DNA of 64,000 nt, taken from Constantimarinum furrinae. GTDB taxonomy: Bacteria > Bacteroidota > Bacteroidia > Flavobacteriales > Flavobacteriaceae. The DNA lies in the NCBI RefSeq assembly GCF_014295415.1, contig NZ_CP052909.1:1364001-1428000 (forward strand). Direction: 5' to 3'. How positions within the stretch are numbered: position 1 is the first letter of the stretch; each line of letters starts with the position of its first letter. Positions 8,427 through 17,841 of this stretch are shown one piece after another. The position numbers and the translations under genes were made by a program. Below the pieces are notes generated by a model that did no database searches, was not told the origin of the DNA, and worked only from the letters and a program-made list of their open reading frames with translations.

Positions 8427-10172
8427 ATGGCGTCGCATTACGAAGCACCTATTAGGCAACCCTTAGTTACGGGAGATAAATCCTACCACGATGTTACAGT
8501 GGACGTGGCTGCACCTGTTGAAGGCAAAGCCAACAAATCATGGTGGATAGTATTTTCCATTGCTCTAATTGCCTTTCTATGGGGAATTGGGTGTATTATT
8601 TACACCATTTCCACGGGTATTGGAGTTTGGGGGTTAAATCCAACAGTTAACTGGGCCTGGGATATTACCAACTTTGTTTGGTGGGTAGGTATTGGTCACG
8701 CAGGAACACTAATTTCTGCAGTACTATTGCTCTTCCGTCAAAAATGGAGAATGGCGGTAAACCGTTCGGCAGAGGCGATGACTATCTTCTCAGTGATCCA
8801 GGCGGGATTGTTTCCAATTATACACATGGGACGGCCATGGCTTGCGTATTGGGTACTGCCAATTCCAAACCAGTTTGGTTCTTTATGGGTAAACTTTAAT
8901 TCACCATTACTTTGGGATGTATTCGCGATCTCTACGTATTTATCTGTATCGCTGGTATTCTGGTGGACAGGATTACTTCCCGATTTTGCAATGATTCGTG
9001 ACCGCGCGATTACACCTTTTACCAAAAGAGTTTACAGTATCTTATCCTTCGGATGGAGCGGGCGAGCAAAAGACTGGCAACGATTTGAGGAAGTTTCATT
9101 GGTTCTCGCCGGATTGGCAACACCGCTGGTACTTTCGGTACATACTATTGTATCCTTTGACTTTGCTACATCGGTAATTCCGGGATGGCATACCACCATT
9201 TTCCCACCGTACTTCGTAGCAGGAGCGATATTTTCAGGATTTGCCATGGTAAATACGCTGCTAATCATAATGCGTAAGGTGTCCAATCTTGAAGATTATA
9301 TTACCATTCAGCATATAGAATTGATGAACATCGTGATCATGATCACAGGTTCTATCGTAGGGGTGGCTTATATTACCGAATTGTTTATCGCCTGGTATTC
9401 GGGTGTTGAATACGAACAGTATGCATTCCTTAATCGTGCAACCGGTCCTTACTGGTGGGCGTATTGGGCAATGATGACCTGTAATGTATTTTCTCCTCAG
9501 TTTATGTGGTTTAAAAAATTGCGAACCAGTATCATGTTTTCATTCTTTATTTCCATCGTGGTAAACATAGGAATGTGGTTTGAACGTTTTGTGATCATCG
9601 TTACTTCCCTGCACCGTGATTATCTTCCGTCCTCTTGGACGATGTTCTCACCTACATTCGTAGATATAGGGATCTTTATAGGAACTATCGGATTCTTCTT
9701 TGTTTTGTTCTTGTTGTATGCCAGAACTTTCCCTGTGATCGCACAGGCTGAAGTAAAATCTATTCTGAAAAGCTCGGGAAGTAAATACAAAAAATTGCGC
9801 TCAGAGCATGGAGACGATGTAAAGCACTATGGAGTAATTGCAGGAGGTTCTAAAGTTTCAGGAACAGCCACCACAAGTACCGGTACCATAACGACTTCTG
9901 CAGTAGATGATGAGAGAGTTGAAAGTCTGTTGGATGGTATTGGAAGATTCGATCCTGCGACCCAAACTCAGGACGATCTTAAGAAGATTAGTGGCGTTGG
10001 GCCCGTTATGGAACAGAAATTACATCAACTGGGTATCTACACCTTTGATCAGGTAAGTAGAATGACCGATAGAGAATATGACCTGTTAGACAGTATAATC
10101 GATGAATTCCCGGGTAGAGCGAAGCGCGACGATTGGGCCGGACAGGCATCAAAACTTAAAAACAATCAGTAG
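8427..10172 (+). CDS. actC: Alternative complex III subunit ActC (NrfD/PsrC family) with a helix-hairpin-helix tail
   Basis: ActC is the integral-membrane quinol-oxidising subunit, a member of the NrfD/PsrC family. Multiple hydrophobic segments run from about residue 35 to 440 (WWIVFSIALIAFLWGIGCII is the first). After a low-complexity Ser/Thr/Gly linker (about 465-500), residues 516-581 form a separate soluble domain, DLKKISGVGPVMEQKLHQLG and onward, that looks like a helix-hairpin-helix module. At 581 residues it is longer than an NrfD core alone. The stop codon is one base before the actD ATG, so the two are translationally coupled. The core call is firm; the role of the tail is unknown. 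Confidence 0.93.
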   Translation: MASHYEAPIRQPLVTGDKSYHDVTVDVAAPVEGKANKSWWIVFSIALIAFLWGIGCIIYTISTGIGVWGLNPTVNWAWDITNFVWWVGIGHAGTLISAVLLLFRQKWRMAVNRSAEAMTIFSVIQAGLFPIIHMGRPWLAYWVLPIPNQFGSLWVNFNSPLLWDVFAISTYLSVSLVFWWTGLLPDFAMIRDRAITPFTKRVYSILSFGWSGRAKDWQRFEEVSLVLAGLATPLVLSVHTIVSFDFATSVIPGWHTTIFPPYFVAGAIFSGFAMVNTLLIIMRKVSNLEDYITIQHIELMNIVIMITGSIVGVAYITELFIAWYSGVEYEQYAFLNRATGPYWWAYWAMMTCNVFSPQFMWFKKLRTSIMFSFFISIVVNIGMWFERFVIIVTSLHRDYLPSSWTMFSPTFVDIGIFIGTIGFFFVLFLLYARTFPVIAQAEVKSILKSSGSKYKKLRSEHGDDVKHYGVIAGGSKVSGTATTSTGTITTSAVDDERVESLLDGIGRFDPATQTQDDLKKISGVGPVMEQKLHQLGIYTFDQVSRMTDREYDLLDSIIDEFPGRAKRDDWAGQASKLKNNQ

Positions 10173-10173
10173 T

Positions 10174-10710
10174 ATGGCATCAAAAGTGATTCACGCTATT
10201 TATACAGATGACGACCTCTTAATGCAGGCTGTGAAGCAAGTGAGAGGTGAACATTACCATATTGAAGAGGTGTATACGCCTTTTCCCGTTCATGGTCTAG
10301 ACAAGGCAATGGGACTGGCTCCTACGCGAATTGCGATCACCTCCTTTCTATACGGATTGGTAGGATTATCGGTTGCAACTGTAATGATGAATTATATCAT
10401 GATACAGGATTGGCCTCAAAACATTGGGGGTAAACCGAGTTTCAGCTATATTGAAAATATGCCGGCATTTGTTCCCATCATGTTTGAAATGACCGTATTC
10501 TTTGCTGCTCACTTAATGGTGATCACCTTTTATATGCGTAGTAAATTATGGCCTTTTAAAAAGGCGGAGAACCCTGATGTGAGAACTACAGATGATCATT
10601 TTTTAATGGCAGTAGATGTTGGAAACAATGATGTAGAACAACTTTCAAAGTTTTTATACGACACAGGTGCATTGGAAATTAGTTTAATTGAAAATGACGA
10701 AGACCACTAA
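10174..10710 (+). CDS. actD: Alternative complex III subunit ActD (DUF3341)
   Basis: ActD is a small membrane subunit of alternative complex III. The 178-residue protein starts MASKVIHAIYTDDD, one base after the actC stop. A longer reading from 10102 would overlap actC by 71 bases and adds only out-of-frame actC sequence, so I reject it. A soluble N-terminal part (residues 1-45, YTPFPVHGLDKAMGL) is followed by two membrane helices (about 50-75 and 95-120) and an acidic C-terminal tail. This matches the DUF3341 layout. actE starts immediately after. Confidence 0.92.
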   Translation: MASKVIHAIYTDDDLLMQAVKQVRGEHYHIEEVYTPFPVHGLDKAMGLAPTRIAITSFLYGLVGLSVATVMMNYIMIQDWPQNIGGKPSFSYIENMPAFVPIMFEMTVFFAAHLMVITFYMRSKLWPFKKAENPDVRTTDDHFLMAVDVGNNDVEQLSKFLYDTGALEISLIENDEDH

Positions 10711-10711
10711 T

Positions 10712-11371
10712 ATGAAGAAATTAATCAACATAAGCTTAGTAATGGTAGCTTCCCTGAGTTTGGTTTCCTGTTTTAATTCAGACAAACCTAACTATCAGTA
10801 TATGCCAAATATGTATGAACCGGTGGGCTACGAAACCTATGGCGAATACGATGTCTTTCCGGGTAATATGGAAGCCATGTTACCGGCAGAAGGATCAATT
10901 CCTCGTGGATGGCAACCTTACGATTATGAGAATACAACAGCCGGTTTAGAACTTGCTCGTTTGGAATTGAAAAACCCTCTTGAGGTAACAGATGAAAATC
11001 TTGCGGCAGGAGCACAGTTATACACAATATATTGTGCGATTTGCCACGGGGATAGTGGAGACGGGATAGGAACTTTAGCCGAGCGAAAGAAATTTTTAGG
11101 GATTCCAAGTTATGCAGATCCGGGACGTAATATTACTGAAGGTAGTATTTACCATGTGCAGATGTATGGGCTTAATGCAATGGGGTCTTATGCTTCTCAA
11201 ACCAATGAACTGGAACGTTGGCAAATTACACAACACGTTATGAATCTAAAAGCTGCTTTAAAAGGCGAGCCCGGGCTCACCCCGAGTATTGCAGATTCAA
11301 CACTGACAAATACGCCGTCATTAACCGAAAATAATACTTCTGAAACGACATCAACTTCAGAAGATCAGTAA
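10712..11371 (+). CDS. actE: Alternative complex III subunit ActE, monoheme cytochrome c lipoprotein
   Basis: ActE is the monoheme cytochrome c of the complex and a likely electron exit point toward the oxidase. The 219-residue protein has a lipoprotein signal (MKKLINISLVMVASLSLVSC, lipidated Cys at 20). One heme site, CAICHG, lies near residue 110, and downstream methionines (NAMGSY) are candidate axial ligands. The C-terminus is a Ser/Thr-rich low-complexity tail. I chose the ATG at 10712, one base after the actD stop, because it gives a clean signal peptide; an ATG at 10688 would overlap actD and spoil it. Confidence 0.93.
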   Translation: MKKLINISLVMVASLSLVSCFNSDKPNYQYMPNMYEPVGYETYGEYDVFPGNMEAMLPAEGSIPRGWQPYDYENTTAGLELARLELKNPLEVTDENLAAGAQLYTIYCAICHGDSGDGIGTLAERKKFLGIPSYADPGRNITEGSIYHVQMYGLNAMGSYASQTNELERWQITQHVMNLKAALKGEPGLTPSIADSTLTNTPSLTENNTSETTSTSEDQ

Positions 11372-11399
11372 TTAAAGAATTAAGAGAATAGCTAGAGAT

Positions 11400-12770
11400 A
11401 TGTATACGCTACCTAATAAATTGAAACTGTTCGCTACTATTTTTATGGTGGTTGGCGCCATTGGAATCATTTCAGGATTTCTTACCACACCGTCTACTAC
11501 GGCTGAAGTAAAAGAAATGATGGCCGATGCACATCATGACGAAGGAACTGCCGGAGACCACGAGATGATGAAAGATGAGCACGCCGGAGGTCACGATGAA
11601 ACCAAAGCGTCGCATGGTGTGAGTAGTGATAATGCCCACGATAATGAGGAAGAACATTTATTGCATACTTTGCATCAAATGCAGAACAGACCATGGTCTG
11701 CCCTTTATATCGCATCTTTCTTCTTTTTCATGATCGCTTTAGGAACCCTTGCCTTTTACGCAATACAGTATGCGGCACAGGCCGGTTGGTCACCAGTATT
11801 ATTTAGAGTGATGGAAGGAATAACGGCCTATCTTCCCATAGCTTCAGTGATCTTATTTGTTCTTTTACTATTGTCTGCTTTTGGAGTAAATCATATTTTT
11901 CATTGGATGGATCCCGAATTAGTTGATGTTAACAGTGACAAATACGACAAGATCATTGACGGAAAGAGTGGTTATCTTAATGTACCTTTCTTTCTTATCC
12001 GCGCAGCTATTTACCTTATAGGATGGAACCTTTATAGATTCTATTCGCGAAAATATTCACTCCGAGATGACGATGCTACAGATAACCGTTGGTTTAAAAA
12101 GAATTTTAAAATGTCGGCGGTATTCCTCGTATTCTTTATAGTAACCGAATCTATGATGTCATGGGATTGGATCATGAGTTTCGATCCTCATTGGTTTAGC
12201 ACCTTGTTCGGTTGGTATGTATTTGCCGGAATGATGGTGTGCGCATTTACGGTAATCGCCATGGTTACAATGATTTTAAAATCTCAGGGGTATCTGGAAT
12301 ACGTGAACGATAGTCATATTCACGATTTAGCAAAATTCATGTTTGCCTTCAGTATTTTCTGGACCTACTTGTGGTTTTCACAATTCATGCTTATCTGGTA
12401 TGCAAACATCCCGGAAGAAGTAACCTATTTCGTTACCAGAATAGAAGATTATAAGCTACCATTCTTCGGAATGTTAGTGATGAATTTTGTTTTCCCAGTT
12501 CTGTTATTAATGAACAGTGATTATAAGAGAATAAACTGGTTCGTGGTAATGACCGGAATAGTAATATTAGCAGGCCACTATGTCGATGTGTTCAATATGG
12601 TTATGCCGGCTACCGTTGGAAAATCATGGTATATTGGATTACCTGAAATAGGATCGATGCTGTTTTTCTTTGGACTGTTTGTTTTGGTAGTGTTCACAGC
12701 ACTGGCAAAAGCGCCGTTATTGGCGAAAAACAATCCGTTTATGAAGGAAAGTAAGCATTTTCATTATTAA
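11400..12770 (+). CDS. actF: Alternative complex III subunit ActF (NrfD-like paralog of ActC)
   Basis: ActF is the second NrfD-like membrane subunit of alternative complex III. The 456-residue protein has a first hydrophobic helix at about 10-30 and many more from about residue 100 on (YIASFFFFMIALGTLAFYAI). Between them, residues 45-92 hold ten histidines mixed with Asp and Glu (AHHDEGTAGDHEMMKDEHAG and onward), a potential metal-binding loop. The motif SMMSWDWIMSFDPHWFSTLF is typical of ActF. The gene lies between actE and coxB, the order known from Flavobacterium johnsoniae, where the complex forms a supercomplex with the aa3 oxidase. Confidence 0.94.
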   Translation: MYTLPNKLKLFATIFMVVGAIGIISGFLTTPSTTAEVKEMMADAHHDEGTAGDHEMMKDEHAGGHDETKASHGVSSDNAHDNEEEHLLHTLHQMQNRPWSALYIASFFFFMIALGTLAFYAIQYAAQAGWSPVLFRVMEGITAYLPIASVILFVLLLLSAFGVNHIFHWMDPELVDVNSDKYDKIIDGKSGYLNVPFFLIRAAIYLIGWNLYRFYSRKYSLRDDDATDNRWFKKNFKMSAVFLVFFIVTESMMSWDWIMSFDPHWFSTLFGWYVFAGMMVCAFTVIAMVTMILKSQGYLEYVNDSHIHDLAKFMFAFSIFWTYLWFSQFMLIWYANIPEEVTYFVTRIEDYKLPFFGMLVMNFVFPVLLLMNSDYKRINWFVVMTGIVILAGHYVDVFNMVMPATVGKSWYIGLPEIGSMLFFFGLFVLVVFTALAKAPLLAKNNPFMKESKHFHY

Positions 12771-12794
12771 TAAAAATTTAGAAGACAGATAACG

Positions 12795-13856
12795 ATGACC
12801 GCATTTTTAGTTGTATTAGTAATCATTCTTTTTGGCGTTGCTGTTTGGCAAATGAGCAAAATATTTCAAATGTCTCAAACTGCGCAAACCGATACTTCAG
12901 AAATAGCTAACGAAAAGGATAACAACATTAACGGATGGTTAATGCTGGGATTTGTGTTTTTCATTTATATCATTTTGGCAGTGTGCTTCTGGAAATGGTT
13001 TGATGTGTTATTGCCGGTGGCAGCATCAGAACACGGTCTGGAGATTGACCAGTTGATGCTGGTTTCGATGATACTTATTTTTATCGTCGGGATCATAACG
13101 CAATGGTTGTTACACTATTTTGCCTTTAAATACAGAGGTGACAGACCGAGAAAGGCATTGTTTTACGCCGATAATGATAAACTTGAATTTATCTGGACTA
13201 TTATTCCTGTAATCGTTCTTGCCGGCCTTATTATCTATGGTTTGTTTACCTGGACCGATATAATGAATATCAATGAGGAAGACGATCCTATGGTTATTGA
13301 ACTGTATGCGTATCAATTCGATTGGAGAGCGAGATACAGTGGTGAGGATAATACCTTGGGAGAGGCAAATGTTCGATTGATTGAAGGTGTAAATCAACTC
13401 GGTGTAGATGGTTCAGATCCGTATGCTCAGGATGATGTAGTCGTAAACGAATTACATTTGCCTGTAGGAAGAAAGATTATTTTTAAAATGCGATCTCAGG
13501 ACGTATTACACTCAGCCTATATGCCGCATTTCAGGGCTCAAATGAACTGCGTGCCCGGTATGATCACTCAGTTTTCATTTACCCCAACCATCACCACAGA
13601 AGAGATGCGTGAAAATGAGGACATTGTCGCTAAGGTAACTAAGATTAATAAAATTAGAAGAGAAAATAGCCTTGCCTTAGCTGCTAAGGGGGAAGAACCT
13701 CTGGAAGAATATGTGTTTGACTATATACTTCTTTGTAACAAGATATGTGGAAATAATCACTACAATATGCAGATGAAGATCATAGTAGAAACCGAAGAAG
13801 AGTTTAACGCATGGATGGAAACTCAAAAAACCATTTCAGAAACTCTAAATCAATAA
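12795..13856 (+). CDS. coxB: Cytochrome c oxidase subunit II
   Basis: Subunit II carries the CuA centre that receives electrons for the aa3 oxidase. The 353-residue protein ends with the cupredoxin domain: the upstream His ligand region VLHSAYMPHFRAQMNCVPGM and the CuA motif C-NKI-C-GNN-H-YN-M near the C-terminus. Four hydrophobic segments precede it (about 2-20, 46-68, 92-112 and 130-155), two more than the classical hairpin. No cytochrome c domain is fused, which fits electron delivery by ActA/ActE hemes. It sits between actF and coxA in the operon. Confidence 0.96.
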   Translation: MTAFLVVLVIILFGVAVWQMSKIFQMSQTAQTDTSEIANEKDNNINGWLMLGFVFFIYIILAVCFWKWFDVLLPVAASEHGLEIDQLMLVSMILIFIVGIITQWLLHYFAFKYRGDRPRKALFYADNDKLEFIWTIIPVIVLAGLIIYGLFTWTDIMNINEEDDPMVIELYAYQFDWRARYSGEDNTLGEANVRLIEGVNQLGVDGSDPYAQDDVVVNELHLPVGRKIIFKMRSQDVLHSAYMPHFRAQMNCVPGMITQFSFTPTITTEEMRENEDIVAKVTKINKIRRENSLALAAKGEEPLEEYVFDYILLCNKICGNNHYNMQMKIIVETEEEFNAWMETQKTISETLNQ

Positions 13857-13876
13857 TAAAAATAGTTTAAAAAGAT

Positions 13877-15703
13877 ATGTCAGCACACGCACACGACCAC
13901 GCAGAAGATCACCACGATGATCACGGACATCATCATAAAGAGACCTTTATAACTAAATATATCTTTAGTCAGGATCATAAAATGATCTCCAAGCAGTACC
14001 TTATTACAGGGCTGTTCATGGGTATCATTGGTATTGCTATGTCTATTCTTTTCAGAATGCAATTGGCCTGGCCCGAAGAACCCTTTACAATATTTGAGAT
14101 CTTTCTGGGAAAATGGGCAGAAGGTGGTGTAATGGACCCCAATGTGTATCTGGCCTTGGTTACAATACACGGTACCATTATGGTATTCTTTGTTTTGACC
14201 GCCGGATTAAGTGGTACATTCAGTAATTTGTTGATTCCGTTGCAGATAGGAGCCCGTGATATGGCTTCGGGATTCCTCAACATGATCTCCTATTGGTTGT
14301 TTTTCCTATCAAGTGTGATCATGGTTTTATCGTTATTTGTAGAGGCAGGACCGGCTTCAGCAGGATGGACTATCTATCCACCACTTAGTGCGCTACCGCA
14401 GGCTATACCAGGATCTGGTGCCGGTATGACCCTATGGTTGGTTTCTATGGCAGTCTTTATTGCATCTTCGTTATTGGGATCATTAAACTATATAGTTACC
14501 GTAATCAACTTGCGAACTAAGGGTATGTCCATGACGCGACTTCCGTTGACCATCTGGGCGTTTTTTGTGACAGCTATCATTGGGGTTGTTTCCTTCCCTG
14601 TATTATTTTCTGCTGCCCTCATGCTTATTATGGATCGTAGTTTTGGAACATCATTTTTCCTTTCAGACATCTATATTGCCGGTGAAGTACTCCATAATCA
14701 AGGAGGGTCTCCTGTTTTATTCGAACACTTGTTCTGGTTCCTTGGTCACCCGGAAGTATATATTGTAATCCTCCCGGCGATGGGACTGGTTTCTGAAATT
14801 ATTGCTACGAGCTCACGAAAACCAATATTTGGTTATCGTGCGATGGTTGCTTCAATACTTGCGATCGCGTTTTTATCTACTATCGTGTGGGGACATCATA
14901 TGTTCGTTACAGGAATGAATCCGTTCCTTGGTTCGGTGTTTACATTTACAACACTTTTGATCGCAATCCCTTCCGCGGTAAAAGCATTTAACTGGATCAC
15001 GACACTCTGGAAAGGGAATCTCCAGATGAATACCGCCATGTTGTTCTCTATAGGATTTGTGTCTACTTTTATTTCAGGAGGACTTACGGGAATTATTCTT
15101 GGTGATAGTGCATTAGATATAAACGTTCACGATACCTACTTCGTTGTAGCTCACTTTCACTTGGTAATGGGTATTTCAGCGCTGTATGGTTTGTTTGCCG
15201 GAGTATATCACTGGTTTTCAAAAATGTTTGAAGGACGGATGCTCAATAAGAATCTGGGCTATATACATTTTTGGGTGACTGTGGTAGGTGCTTATGGAGT
15301 TTTCTTCCCTATGCACTTTATTGGAATGGCGGGACTACCTCGACGTTATTACACCAATACCAATTTTCCGTATTTTGACGACCTTACCGATGTAAATGTG
15401 GTAATAACAATCTTTGCTATTATTACGGCCGCAGCACAGTTGGTATTCCTTTATAACTTCATCCACTCTATGTTCTACGGAAAGAAAGGACCTAAGAATC
15501 CTTGGAAGTCGAATACACTTGAATGGACCGCAGAAGTAAAACACATCCACGGAAACTGGGATGGACCTATACCTCATGTGTATCGATGGGCGTATGATTA
15601 CAGTAAGCTCAATGCCGATGAGACAGATTATGTCCTTCCGGGGCAGGATTATGCACCACAGCACATTCCGCTTCAGGAAAACGAAGAAGAAATGCATCAT
15701 TAA
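13877..15703 (+). CDS. coxA: Cytochrome c oxidase subunit I (aa3 type)
   Basis: Subunit I is the catalytic heme a/heme a3-CuB core that reduces oxygen and pumps protons. The 608-residue protein shows the helix-VI motif WFLGHPEVYIVILP with the His-Tyr crosslink pair, the CuB histidines in WGHHMF, the heme ligands in VAHFHLVMG and the early HGTIMVFFV motif. The first 20 residues hold nine histidines (AHAHDHAEDHHDDHGHHH), an extension outside the catalytic core. It is the last gene of the act-cox operon; subunits III and IV are encoded 22 kb away at 38.4-40.5 kb. Confidence 0.98.
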   Translation: MSAHAHDHAEDHHDDHGHHHKETFITKYIFSQDHKMISKQYLITGLFMGIIGIAMSILFRMQLAWPEEPFTIFEIFLGKWAEGGVMDPNVYLALVTIHGTIMVFFVLTAGLSGTFSNLLIPLQIGARDMASGFLNMISYWLFFLSSVIMVLSLFVEAGPASAGWTIYPPLSALPQAIPGSGAGMTLWLVSMAVFIASSLLGSLNYIVTVINLRTKGMSMTRLPLTIWAFFVTAIIGVVSFPVLFSAALMLIMDRSFGTSFFLSDIYIAGEVLHNQGGSPVLFEHLFWFLGHPEVYIVILPAMGLVSEIIATSSRKPIFGYRAMVASILAIAFLSTIVWGHHMFVTGMNPFLGSVFTFTTLLIAIPSAVKAFNWITTLWKGNLQMNTAMLFSIGFVSTFISGGLTGIILGDSALDINVHDTYFVVAHFHLVMGISALYGLFAGVYHWFSKMFEGRMLNKNLGYIHFWVTVVGAYGVFFPMHFIGMAGLPRRYYTNTNFPYFDDLTDVNVVITIFAIITAAAQLVFLYNFIHSMFYGKKGPKNPWKSNTLEWTAEVKHIHGNWDGPIPHVYRWAYDYSKLNADETDYVLPGQDYAPQHIPLQENEEEMHH

Positions 15704-15727
15704 CGAAAAGATGTAAAAAGATAAAAG

Positions 15728-15767
15728 CCCTCCCTAACACTATGTTTTGGAGGGTTTTCTTTTTTAT
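15728..15767 (+). terminator. Terminator of the act-cox operon
   Basis: CCCTCC (15728-15733) pairs with GGAGGG (15749-15754) around a 15-base loop, followed by TTTTCTTTTTT. It ends the operon 25 bases after the coxA stop. Confidence 0.8.
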
Positions 15768-15791
15768 CTTAGCGTTCTTTTTATAGACGTT

Positions 15792-17186
15792 ATGAATACC
15801 GTTAAAAAGATCGTCAAACATTTTGGAGCAGCGGTATCGGGTACTGAAGAAGATTATACTTCAGGCAGTATTCGAAAGGCTATTTTTATGTTATCGGTTC
15901 CTATGGTGCTGGAAATGATGATGGAATCTATCTTTTTTCTTGTAGATGCATACTTCGTTTCAAGTCTTGGACCAAGGGCTATAGCGACTGTAGGTCTTAC
16001 CGAATCTGTACTGACCTTAGTTTACGCTATTGCCATTGGATTAAGCATGGGAGTGACTGCGATCGTTGCCAGAAGAACAGGGGAAAAGGATAGGGACGGA
16101 GCTGCCAAAACAGCGGTGCAGTCTATCATTCTTGGGATTGCACTTGCCATGATGATAAGTGTTGTGGGTATTCTATTTCCAAAGGAAATCCTAGCTCTCA
16201 TGGGTGGTGAGCCAGAGCTTATTGCTGAAGGTTACCAATACACCCAGATCTTACTTGGGGGTAATGTAACCATTATGTTGCTTTTTATTATAAATGCAAT
16301 TTTCAGAGGAGCCGGAGATGCATCTGTAGCCATGAAGGTCTTAATAATTTCAAATATCCTGAATATAATTCTTGACCCTATTTTTATTTTCGGTCTCGGA
16401 CCAATTCCGGCTTTTGGTGTTAAAGGAGCCGCGATTGCTACAACCATTGGCAGGGGATCTGCAGTAATTATTCAACTGCTCATTTTGTTTTACGGTTGGA
16501 GTAAGATCAAAGTAGGTATAAAGGATTCTATCATAAGGCTAGGTATAATGATGAACCTCATTAGGGTCTCACTGGGAGGAATCTTCCAGTTTATTATAGG
16601 AACCTCGAGTTGGGTTTTTTTAATGCGCATTATGGCCGAATTTGGCAGTGAAGTGTTGGCGGGCTATACCATTGCAATTCGAGTTTTGATGTTCACGCTG
16701 ATGCCTTCCTGGGGCATGAGTAATGCAGCGGCAACACTTGTGGGTCAGAATCTTGGTGCCAATCGGCCCTTACGCGCAGAACGATCTGTATGGAAGACCG
16801 GTAAGTACAATGCAATATTTATGGTTATCGTCTCTTTGGGGTATTTGTTTTTTGCCGAGTATATTCTGAAAATATTCAGTGAAGATCCACAGGTTATTAA
16901 ATATGGTGCATTGAGTCTTAGGGTGATCGCAGCAGGTTATGTATTCTATGCCTATGGGATGGTAGTCATTCAGGCATTCAATGGGGCGGGTGATACCCGT
17001 ACGCCAACTATAATTAATTTCTTTTGTTTTTGGTTGTTCCAACTTCCATTTGCCTATGTTGCTGCTTTGTACTTTAATTGGGGTGTTTTAGGGGTGCTAC
17101 TGGCTATAACACTGGCCGAAGCCCTTATCGCCGTGATCGGGGTGTTCCTGTTTAAAAGAGGAGCCTGGAAAACCGTTAAAGTATAG
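15792..17186 (+). CDS. MATE family multidrug/metabolite exporter
   Basis: This is an inner-membrane cation-coupled exporter of the MATE (NorM/DinF) family. The 464-residue protein has about twelve membrane segments in two halves and the opening signature SIRKAIFMLSVPMVLEMMME. I chose the ATG at 15792 (MNTVKKIVKHFG); a reading from 15747 would start inside the coxA terminator. The substrate cannot be told from sequence, so a drug-resistance label would be speculative. It is a single gene, with converging hairpins between it and the peroxiredoxin gene. Confidence 0.9.
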   Translation: MNTVKKIVKHFGAAVSGTEEDYTSGSIRKAIFMLSVPMVLEMMMESIFFLVDAYFVSSLGPRAIATVGLTESVLTLVYAIAIGLSMGVTAIVARRTGEKDRDGAAKTAVQSIILGIALAMMISVVGILFPKEILALMGGEPELIAEGYQYTQILLGGNVTIMLLFIINAIFRGAGDASVAMKVLIISNILNIILDPIFIFGLGPIPAFGVKGAAIATTIGRGSAVIIQLLILFYGWSKIKVGIKDSIIRLGIMMNLIRVSLGGIFQFIIGTSSWVFLMRIMAEFGSEVLAGYTIAIRVLMFTLMPSWGMSNAAATLVGQNLGANRPLRAERSVWKTGKYNAIFMVIVSLGYLFFAEYILKIFSEDPQVIKYGALSLRVIAAGYVFYAYGMVVIQAFNGAGDTRTPTIINFFCFWLFQLPFAYVAALYFNWGVLGVLLAITLAEALIAVIGVFLFKRGAWKTVKV

Positions 17187-17273
17187 TCTTTTATGCGCTA
17201 TTCATCAGAAATACGTGAAACTACGTATTGGTACAAAATGGAAGGATAAGTACCTTTATGCTGTTAATACTAG

Positions 17274-17329
17274 TTGACAGGAAGAGGAGCCTGTCAATTC
17301 CATAAAGCTGCAATTTGATTTGTGGCTTT
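17274..17329. terminator. Tandem hairpins between converging genes
   Basis: A perfect 8-base inverted repeat, TTGACAGG (17274-17281) and CCTGTCAA (17290-17297), is followed by a weaker AAAGC/GCTTT stem (17304-17308 and 17325-17329) with a T-run. It is likely a terminator for the MATE gene and possibly for the minus-strand neighbour. Confidence 0.55.
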
Positions 17330-17331
17330 TT

Positions 17332-17841
17332 TTATTTACCTCCTCGGGCAGGATAATTCTTTTCGTTTATAAAATCGATAGATTTCAGTAGATCATCAAA
17401 CTGAGGTCGGGCAAACGGCATGGTTTGAATAGATGCACTATACAGCGTTTTATCGGGTCTTACCAGAAACAAGGCAGGTTCAGAAAACACCTCGGGTTCC
17501 TCATCTTTTATCGCTTTTGAAATATACAAACCCCAATCCCTGGCTATTGCTTCGGTCATACTGTAAGCGACGGGAACATTCTTTATATCCCATTTTTCAG
17601 TTGAAATTTTAGCTCTTTTTTCAGTATCCATGCTAATAGCAACTACATCAACTCCCCGGTCTTTAAAGTCGCTTAACTTCTTTTCGAGTGCTTCAAGATA
17701 TTTTTTACATACGGGACAGTGTAATCCACGGTAAAAAATCATCATTGTAAAATGTTCCGGGTTTTGGTCCTTTAACTCCCAATCCCCTCCTTCTACTAAC
17801 GGTAATTTCAGATCTGGACAGAGTGCATTTGGCTTTATCAT
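17332..17841 (-). CDS. Peroxiredoxin-like (AhpC/TSA-type thioredoxin-fold) protein
   Basis: The 169-residue protein has a thioredoxin fold of the redoxin/AhpC-TSA type. The active-site strand reads FYRGLHCPVCKKYL, so the peroxidatic position is a CPVC pair rather than the TxxC of classical 2-Cys peroxiredoxins. DVVAISMDTEKRAK is the next conserved block. No signal peptide is seen, so it is cytoplasmic. It probably reduces peroxides or acts as a thiol oxidoreductase, but the substrate is not determinable here. It is a single gene divergent from ruvB. Confidence 0.8.
   Translation of the reverse strand: MIKPNALCPDLKLPLVEGGDWELKDQNPEHFTMMIFYRGLHCPVCKKYLEALEKKLSDFKDRGVDVVAISMDTEKRAKISTEKWDIKNVPVAYSMTEAIARDWGLYISKAIKDEEPEVFSEPALFLVRPDKTLYSASIQTMPFARPQFDDLLKSIDFINEKNYPARGGK

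Noticed and set aside
15747-15791. Upstream start for the MATE exporter
   Set aside because: The region is the T-tract of the coxA terminator, and the added residues are not part of the exporter family pattern.
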